Both the position numbers and the translations under genes were made by a program. From Candidatus Thiodiazotropha sp. (ex Gloverina cf. vestifex) (GTDB lineage: Bacteria; Pseudomonadota; Gammaproteobacteria; Chromatiales; Chromatiaceae), in NCBI GenBank assembly GCA_025656435.1, contig JAHXHT010000057.1, positions 1-11,242 on the forward strand: DNA of 11,242 nucleotides, given 5' to 3'. The notes below the pieces were generated by a model, which ran no database searches, was not told where the DNA came from, and saw only the letters and a list, made by a program, of their open reading frames with translations. Each line of letters opens with the position of its first letter. The stretch's first letter is position 1. Shown here piece by piece: positions 7,037 through 11,242 of this stretch.

Positions 7037-8395
7037 ATGACAGATAAACACCTCACAGACACACGCTTCGATAGCTTCGATATTCCCGAGTCCGTCCTGC
7101 AAGGCATCCGTGAAGCCGGCTTCGAATACTGCACACCCATCCAGGCGGAGACGCTGCCAATCGCCCTCACCGGAGAGGATCTGGCAGGTCAGGCACAGAC
7201 CGGCACCGGCAAGACGGCCGCCTTCCTGATCGCCACCCTGAACTACCTGCTGCAACACCCGGCTGACGAAAGGCGCAGGCCCAACCAGCCCCGAACGCTG
7301 ATTCTTGCCCCAACCCGTGAGCTGGCCGTGCAGATCTACAACGACGCACAGGCCCTCACCAAGCACACCGAATTCACCACCGCCGCCGTATACGGCGGCA
7401 CCGGCTACGACCAACAGCGTAAACAACTGGAAGAGGGCGTCGACATCCTCATCGGTACACCAGGCCGTCTGATCGACTACCTCAAACAACGTGTCTATGA
7501 CCTGAATGCGATACAGGTCCTGGTGCTCGACGAGGCGGACCGTATGTTCGACCTCGGTTTCATCAAGGACATCCGCTTCATGATGCGGCGTTGCCCGCCA
7601 CCTACCCAACGCCTGGGCATGCTCTTTTCCGCCACCCTCTCCTATCGGGTGAAGGAACTGGCCTACGAGCACATGAACAACCCCCACAGTATCGAGGTTG
7701 CACCCGAGCAGGTCACCGCAGAGCAGATCACCGAAACCTGCTACATGACTGCCAATGAGGAGAAGATCCCGCTGTTGATCGGCCTGATCAAAGGACTAAC
7801 CGACGCCCGCAGTATCGTCTTCATCAACACCAAGCGGGTGGCGGACAAGGTCTGGGGCTTTCTGCAAGGCAACGGCATCGACACTGCCGTACTCTCGGGC
7901 GATGTCCCGCAGAAGAAGCGCCTGAGCCTGCTGAAACGTTTCCAGGAGGGTGAACTCTCCGTGCTGGTGGCCACCGATGTAGCGGCCCGTGGCCTGCATA
8001 TCCCCGATGTTACCCACGTCATCAACTACGATCTGCCGGAGGACGCAGAGGATTATGTCCACCGCGTCGGCCGTACCGCCCGTGCCGGGGCCAGTGGCGA
8101 CGCCATCAGCTTCGCCTGCGAGACCTATGCCTTCTCCCTGCCCGACATTGAAGTCTATGTTGGACACGTCATCCCCACCCAGACCGTCGACCCGGCGTTA
8201 CTGGCAGAGGTCGATCCGAAAAGCCGGGTCTACCCCGAAAAAGGCTCACGCCAACCCCACCGGGGCAAAGACGGACGGAAGGCACATGGCAGAGGACACC
8301 ACCACAAAGGGCACAAGCCCAAAGACGGGGGGCATGCGAAAAAGCGGCACAGCCATCATGGACCCAAGCCGCCCCAGAGTAGTGGAACAGAGTAG
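7037..8395 (+). CDS. rhlB: ATP-dependent RNA helicase RhlB (DEAD-box)
   Basis: A 452-residue DEAD-box helicase with all core motifs: Q-motif TPIQ (33-36), motif I AQTGTGKT (53-60), PTREL (92-96), TPGR (141-144), DEAD (165-168), SAT (198-200), VATDVAARG (311-319) and HRVGRTARAG (342-351). The RhlB subtype is shown by DRMFDLGFIKDIR, MLFSATLSYRVKELA, GDVPQKKRL and RGLHIPDVTHVINYDLP, all close to E. coli RhlB. It unwinds structured RNA for decay nucleases; in E. coli it binds RNase E and PNPase, neither of which is encoded here. I prefer ATG 7037 to the in-frame TTG at 7028, because MTDKHLTDTRF matches the E. coli N-terminus MSKTHLTEQKF. No Shine-Dalgarno site is evident. The tail from about residue 400 is basic and rich in His (about ten), Lys and Gly, longer than in E. 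coli and probably disordered and RNA-binding. Confidence 0.97.
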   Translation: MTDKHLTDTRFDSFDIPESVLQGIREAGFEYCTPIQAETLPIALTGEDLAGQAQTGTGKTAAFLIATLNYLLQHPADERRRPNQPRTLILAPTRELAVQIYNDAQALTKHTEFTTAAVYGGTGYDQQRKQLEEGVDILIGTPGRLIDYLKQRVYDLNAIQVLVLDEADRMFDLGFIKDIRFMMRRCPPPTQRLGMLFSATLSYRVKELAYEHMNNPHSIEVAPEQVTAEQITETCYMTANEEKIPLLIGLIKGLTDARSIVFINTKRVADKVWGFLQGNGIDTAVLSGDVPQKKRLSLLKRFQEGELSVLVATDVAARGLHIPDVTHVINYDLPEDAEDYVHRVGRTARAGASGDAISFACETYAFSLPDIEVYVGHVIPTQTVDPALLAEVDPKSRVYPEKGSRQPHRGKDGRKAHGRGHHHKGHKPKDGGHAKKRHSHHGPKPPQSSGTE

Positions 8396-8397
8396 GC

Positions 8398-8760
8398 ATG
8401 GACGATAAGTGCGGCCGTTGCACCAATTCCAAATGCTGTACCTACACCACCGAAGCGATCGGTGAGGCGCCACGATCCAGATCCGACTTCGAACACCTGC
8501 TTTGGCAGGTCTCCCACCAAGGCGTGGAGATCTATAAAGACGAAGATGGCTGGTTCATATTGATCAATGGCCGCTGTGAACACCTGGGGCCGGGCGGTGC
8601 CTGTGGTATCTACGACACCAGACCACAGATCTGCCGCGACTACGACAACGACTGGTGTGAACTCGACGCTCCTGCCGAAAAGGGATTCGATCTCTACTTC
8701 CGCAACTACAAAGAATTGCTGACCTACTGCAAAAAACGTTTCAAGACCTGGGGACGTTGA
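8398..8760 (+). CDS. YkgJ family cysteine cluster protein (UPF0153-like, predicted metal-binding)
   Basis: A 120-residue protein. Its N-terminal cysteine cluster C-x2-C-x4-CC (Cys5, 8, 13, 14) is followed by GRCEHLGPGGACGIYDTRPQ with Cys60 and Cys69, then Cys79 (ICRDY), Cys87 and Cys111. The two-part pattern, cluster at the start and C-x8-CxIYxxRPxxCR later, defines the YkgJ/UPF0153 family, predicted to chelate zinc or an iron-sulfur cluster; its biochemical role is not established. There is no signal peptide or membrane segment, so it is probably cytoplasmic. The ATG lies only 2 bases after the rhlB stop, so the two are almost certainly co-transcribed and perhaps translationally coupled. No strong ribosome binding site of its own is visible. 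Family assignment is firm, function unknown. Confidence 0.9.
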   Translation: MDDKCGRCTNSKCCTYTTEAIGEAPRSRSDFEHLLWQVSHQGVEIYKDEDGWFILINGRCEHLGPGGACGIYDTRPQICRDYDNDWCELDAPAEKGFDLYFRNYKELLTYCKKRFKTWGR

Positions 8761-8853
8761 GCCAGAACCTCATCTCTCCTTTTCCAACCAAAGCCCAACT
8801 TCCTCGGGAACTATCACCGGCATCACACAACTAAAGCGCACAGCATTTGTGTA

Positions 8854-8881
8854 CTGATTTTTCATGCGTGGTTTGTATAAT
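8854..8881 (+). promoter_or_regulatory. Probable sigma70 promoter of the ion channel gene
   Basis: A perfect -10 hexamer TATAAT lies at 8876-8881. The best -35 match upstream is CTGATT (8854-8859) at 16-bp spacing, or TGATTT (8855-8860) at 15. The -10 is followed by GCGCGCC, a GC-rich discriminator of the kind found at growth-rate-controlled promoters. The predicted transcript would begin near 8888 with a leader of about 33 bases. The remaining gap upstream (8761-8853) shows no convincing terminator or gene. Confidence 0.6.
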
Positions 8882-8920
8882 GCGCGCCTCATCTTCCGAC
8901 CCTTTACCCGTTAATCCATC

Positions 8921-9751
8921 ATGACCCTTTCCACCGTTAATTTGCGCGACCGTTTTGGGCTGCTTCGTTCCAACAAGCTGTTCGAGACCTTCGTCATTCT
9001 GGTCATCGTCATCTCCGCTCTGATGATCGGCGCCAAAACCTATCCCATACCAACCGGTGTCGCACAGGTACTGCGGTTCCTGGATGTGGGCATCACTTTG
9101 TTCTTTCTCGCCGAGATCATCATCCGCATGATTGCCGAGAAGAATCTGAAGCGCTTCTTCAGCAAAGGTTGGAACATCTTCGACTTCCTCATCGTCACCG
9201 CCAGCATGATCCCTGTAGACGACAGCGAGGCCGCCCTGCTGGGACGTCTGCTCAGGATATTCCGGGTATTGCGCCTGGTATCGATCATCCCCGAACTGCG
9301 GATACTGATGAACGCCTTCGTCACCGCCATCCCACGCATGGGCTATGTCTCTCTGTTGATGTTCATCATCTTCTACATCTATGCCGCCATGGGCAGTATG
9401 TTCTTCCATGAGATCAACCGGGAGCTCTGGGGCAACATCACCATCTCCATGCTGACCCTGTTCCGCATCGCCACCTTCGAAGACTGGACCGACGTGATGT
9501 ACGAGACCATGACCGTCCACCCCTTGAGTTGGTCTTTCTATCTCTCGTTTATCTTCATCGTCGCCTTTGTCTTTCTCAACATGATGATCGGCATCGTGCT
9601 GGAAACTCTGCAACGGGAGCACGAGCAGTTCTCACGCGACACCGGTGAGGGTGAAGCGGGTGAGGTGCACCGCATTGAAACTCGAACTGTAGAAATGGAG
9701 CGGCAATTGATTCGCATGGAGGGGATGCTGAAGAAACTTACTGAGAAGTAA
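8921..9751 (+). CDS. Single-domain voltage-gated cation channel (NaChBac/BacNav-like ion transporter)
   Basis: A 276-residue protein with one six-helix channel domain that should assemble as a tetramer in the inner membrane. Segments: S1 about 20-38, S2 50-72, S3 83-97, S4 105-128 with Arg109, 112, 115 and 118 at every third place (GRLLRIFRVLRLV), S5 138-162, pore helix 172-185, filter T185-F-E-D-W-T-D191, S6 204-230. Residues about 248-275 are heptad-like (VEMERQLIRMEGMLKKL), matching the C-terminal coiled coil of bacterial sodium channels. Size and layout match NaChBac (274 residues). Bacterial sodium channels typically have LESW in the filter; here Glu187, Asp188 and Asp191 give a more acidic pore, so ion selectivity cannot be assumed to be sodium. 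The ATG at 8921 fits the family N-terminus but has no Shine-Dalgarno site. The gene stands alone, with its own promoter. Confidence 0.92.
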   Translation: MTLSTVNLRDRFGLLRSNKLFETFVILVIVISALMIGAKTYPIPTGVAQVLRFLDVGITLFFLAEIIIRMIAEKNLKRFFSKGWNIFDFLIVTASMIPVDDSEAALLGRLLRIFRVLRLVSIIPELRILMNAFVTAIPRMGYVSLLMFIIFYIYAAMGSMFFHEINRELWGNITISMLTLFRIATFEDWTDVMYETMTVHPLSWSFYLSFIFIVAFVFLNMMIGIVLETLQREHEQFSRDTGEGEAGEVHRIETRTVEMERQLIRMEGMLKKLTEK

Positions 9752-9817
9752 TTGAGGCGGTCCAAAGATTTTTAGAGACCAGAACTGTTCCTTATTTTTT
9801 AACGCGCAATTATACAC

Positions 9818-9859
9818 TGACCCCAATTATTTCAATTATTTCCTGACCCCAATTATTTC
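9818..9859. repeat. Short direct repeats TGACCCCAATTATTTC
   Basis: TGACCCCAATTATTTC occurs at 9818-9833 and again at 9844-9859. A third AATTATTTC (9834-9842) abuts the first copy, so the 9-mer is present three times in 35 bases. On the minus strand the block reads AATTGGGGTCAGTGTATAAT, containing a TATAAT at 9814-9809. In my recollection, such GGGGTCA-containing repeats commonly flank REP-associated (Y1-type) transposase genes, but no transposase is present here. Confidence 0.7.
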
Positions 9860-9990
9860 GAGTTTAGGTGCGGCAGGCAGCACACCACGGAAGCGTTTAT
9901 CGATGGTATGGCTGGGCTGCACGTTGTAGGAAGCCTGTGTAGCGTGCGGCCTTGCCACACCGGACGGATCCGTTTCCCTGCAATCCGCAG
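9836..9990 (-). other. Start-less open frame, probable remnant of a dispersed element, between convergent genes
   Basis: Immediately past the yrfG stop, in a different frame, a minus-strand frame without a start codon reads about 50 residues, including VARPHATQASYNVQPS and DKRFRGVLPAAPKLEIIG, before a TAA at 9838-9836 inside the direct repeats. The composition looks protein-like, but I do not recognise a family and see no ribosome binding site. It may be a fragment or part of a repeat family. The other side of the gap (9752-9817) has only a weak GGTC...GACC stem (9759-9780) and a T-rich run (9791-9800) that might end the channel transcript. A 10-bp palindrome ACGGATCCGT sits at 9964-9973. Confidence 0.3.
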
Positions 9991-10659
9991 TTAGATAGTA
10001 CAACGCAAGCCGCTGGTGATCTCTGAAAAGTCGTTGATAGCTTGATATTCCCCTGCCTCGTGCACCGGCCCTTTGGAGTCGGGCTGCAACACCGCCAGCA
10101 ACCAGCGGATGCCGTATTCCTTAGCCGAGTCCAAGACTGACAGGCTGTCGTCCACAAACAGGGTCCGCTCTTTATCGAATGGGTAGAGGTTGTGCAGACG
10201 TGGCCAGAAGGCGGGATCTTCTTTGGGCAACCCGAGCTGATGGGATGAGATGACCTGATCGAAAAAGCCAGCCAGCCGGGTCTTCTCCATCTTCAGCGCC
10301 AGGGTCTTCTGGTGGGCATTGGTGACCAGGATTCGCTGCTTACCTGCGCACATCAGTTGATCCAGAAAATCGATAACGTGAGGATGCACGGCGATCAGGT
10401 GGTCGATCTCCGCCTTCAACAGAGCAATATCGAGTTCCAGCTCCCGGCTCCAGTGGTCGATGCAATACCATTCCAAGGTACCGAGGCGGCTCTGATAGCG
10501 GGCGTAGAGATCCTGCTTGGCCGCCTCTAGGCTGATACCCTGGGCATCGGCAAACTGTTGTGGGACAAACTCCAGCCAGAAATGGTTGTCAAAGTGGAGG
10601 TCCAGCAGGGTGCCGTCCATGTCCAGCAACACGGTATCGATTTGGTTCCAGTCAATCAT
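9991..10659 (-). CDS. yrfG: HAD-family GMP/IMP 5'-nucleotidase, YrfG-like
   Basis: A 222-residue HAD hydrolase (E. coli YrfG also about 222). All four HAD motifs are visible: motif I LLDMDGTLLD with nucleophile Asp13 and acid/base Asp15, motif II Thr113 in ILVTNAH, motif III Lys146 in GLPKED, motif IV Asp170-Asp171 in LFVDDS. Residues about 20-100 form the helical cap. Strings shared with E. coli YrfG include DTVLLDMDGTLLDL, WYC-DxWS and GKQRIL-TNAH. YrfG dephosphorylates GMP and IMP to nucleosides in the cytoplasm; that substrate is inferred by homology. The ATG at 10659 fits the family start and has a weak AGG seven bases upstream. The gene is head-to-head with the secreted-protein gene on the right, and its end faces the channel gene. 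The last residues after TSGL (RCTI) border the remnant region and may have been altered by it. Confidence 0.92.
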   Translation of the reverse strand: MIDWNQIDTVLLDMDGTLLDLHFDNHFWLEFVPQQFADAQGISLEAAKQDLYARYQSRLGTLEWYCIDHWSRELELDIALLKAEIDHLIAVHPHVIDFLDQLMCAGKQRILVTNAHQKTLALKMEKTRLAGFFDQVISSHQLGLPKEDPAFWPRLHNLYPFDKERTLFVDDSLSVLDSAKEYGIRWLLAVLQPDSKGPVHEAGEYQAINDFSEITSGLRCTI

Positions 10660-10669
10660 GATTCAGCCT

Positions 10670-11242
10670 ATGCGCTTCGTTGGTTTATTCATTCTCAGCT
10701 TTATTTTATCTACGGGTATGGCGTCGGACTCATTTCCGGAGGATGACCCCTTTGACCGGATCGATACGGTCAACGACGGTCAATTAGAATTTCTCTCCAC
10801 ACCCCCGACAGGCGCAACGCACCATCACGAAAACCCCATTCGCATCACATCCGACAGCCTGCTTGACGGCTGGGTGATGCTCGAACAGTGTCATCGCAAC
10901 CTGGACCCGGTCTCCCTGTTGGAGATCGTCTATCATCCGCAACGAATCCGCAAGATCCATATTGTCTCATCGCGCAACATCGGCCACAGCCAAGTGATCG
11001 ATACCGGGGTTGAAATCCGGGATATTCAGGCAGATGCCGAACTCTGCTTGCGGGCAGAGAGCCGGGCGCTGCATATCCTTGAGAAGGATACATATATCCT
11101 ACGCAACGGACCCTATATGCGGCGCTTTCTCGATGGCTACTACCCGATGCGTTTACAAGCGTGTCGCTACCTCGTGAAAGATTTTGGGACATCCGAGTCC
11201 CCAAAATCGACTCGCCAACGCGACAGCCGTTATGCCCCGACC
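10670..11242 (+). CDS. Unrecognised secreted or periplasmic protein, 3' end cut by the window
   Basis: A frame of 191 codons without a stop runs to the window edge. It starts MRFVGLFILSFILSTGMASDS, a clear signal peptide with probable cleavage around residues 18-20, so export by Sec is expected. The mature part begins acidic (FPEDDPFDRIDTVNDG), has a His triplet (51-53), and three cysteines (74, 126, 165). A segment at about 146-162 (RNGPYMRRFLDGYYPMRLQ) looks like a conserved core. There is no lipobox cysteine and no second membrane segment. I do not recognise the family. An alternative in-frame ATG at 10658 would add MIQP; the 10670 start gives a more typical signal peptide. Neither start has a visible Shine-Dalgarno site. 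It diverges from yrfG with 10 bases between starts, so its promoter must lie within the yrfG coding region. Confidence 0.75.
   Translation, partial: MRFVGLFILSFILSTGMASDSFPEDDPFDRIDTVNDGQLEFLSTPPTGATHHHENPIRITSDSLLDGWVMLEQCHRNLDPVSLLEIVYHPQRIRKIHIVSSRNIGHSQVIDTGVEIRDIQADAELCLRAESRALHILEKDTYILRNGPYMRRFLDGYYPMRLQACRYLVKDFGTSESPKSTRQRDSRYAPT

Noticed and set aside
6977..7687. 236-codon frame antisense to rhlB
   Set aside because: It covers the conserved helicase core in the opposite strand and shows no protein family features.
8831..9622. 263-codon frame antisense to the ion channel gene
   Set aside because: It mirrors the channel codons, has Asp/Gln/His-rich low-information sequence, and conflicts with a clear channel protein on the other strand.
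9759..9800. Rho-independent terminator after the channel gene
   Set aside because: The GGTC...GACC stem is only 4 bp with a long loop, and the T-rich run is displaced from it.
9964..9973. Perfect palindrome ACGGATCCGT as a terminator or operator
   Set aside because: It has no loop, no T-run and no nearby promoter; a 10-bp palindrome can occur by chance.
1..11242. CRISPR array, tRNA or rRNA gene, toxin-antitoxin or defence locus
   Set aside because: I saw no regularly spaced repeats, no tRNA-like cloverleaf sequence, no rRNA signature and no gene of those families.

Overview
The window reads as ordinary chromosomal DNA of a free-living or symbiotic gammaproteobacterium. RNase G, YhdE-type Maf, YhdP, RlmH, RhlB and a YrfG-type nucleotidase are all clearly gammaproteobacterial in sequence, and maf-rng-yhdP is a conserved gene string in that class. 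GC content is moderate. The dispersed repeats and the NaChBac-type ion channel would suit an environmental lineage such as the sulfur-oxidising gammaproteobacteria, but that placement is an inference.

Region 1 (1-6533, minus strand) is one tight operon read rlmH -> maf -> rng -> yhdP. rlmH (23S rRNA methyltransferase) is broken in this sequence by a one-base shift, leaving two well-conserved halves. Its stop codon overlaps the maf start (TGATG). maf and rng are 12 bases apart, and rng and yhdP 18 bases apart. The products serve ribosome modification, nucleotide-pool hygiene, RNA processing and envelope lipid traffic. A further gene may begin at the left edge.

Region 2 (6534-7036) is the gap between the divergent rlmH and rhlB genes. 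It holds a 299-bp nested palindrome: a perfect 41-bp terminal inverted repeat built on a REP-like hairpin, a 17-bp inner inverted repeat, and an imperfect hairpin at the centre. No credible protein is encoded there.

Region 3 (7037-8760, plus strand) is a two-gene unit: the DEAD-box RNA helicase RhlB with a histidine-rich basic tail, followed after 2 bases by a small YkgJ-type cysteine-cluster protein.

Region 4 (8761-9751, plus strand) is a single gene for a one-domain voltage-gated cation channel, preceded by a recognisable promoter. Its selectivity filter is unusually acidic (TFEDWTD), with acids at the same three positions as in calcium-selective engineered bacterial channels.

Region 5 (9752-9990) lies between convergent genes. 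It carries short AT-rich direct repeats (TGACCCCAATTATTTC twice) and a start-less open frame, and looks like debris of a dispersed element.

Region 6 (9991-11242) is a head-to-head pair: yrfG on the minus strand, and on the plus strand an unrecognised secreted protein running off the right edge. Their possible start codons overlap in a CATG.

I do not see a defence system, CRISPR array, complete transposon or biosynthetic cluster. The points most worth checking are the split rlmH, the channel filter and the nested repeat.
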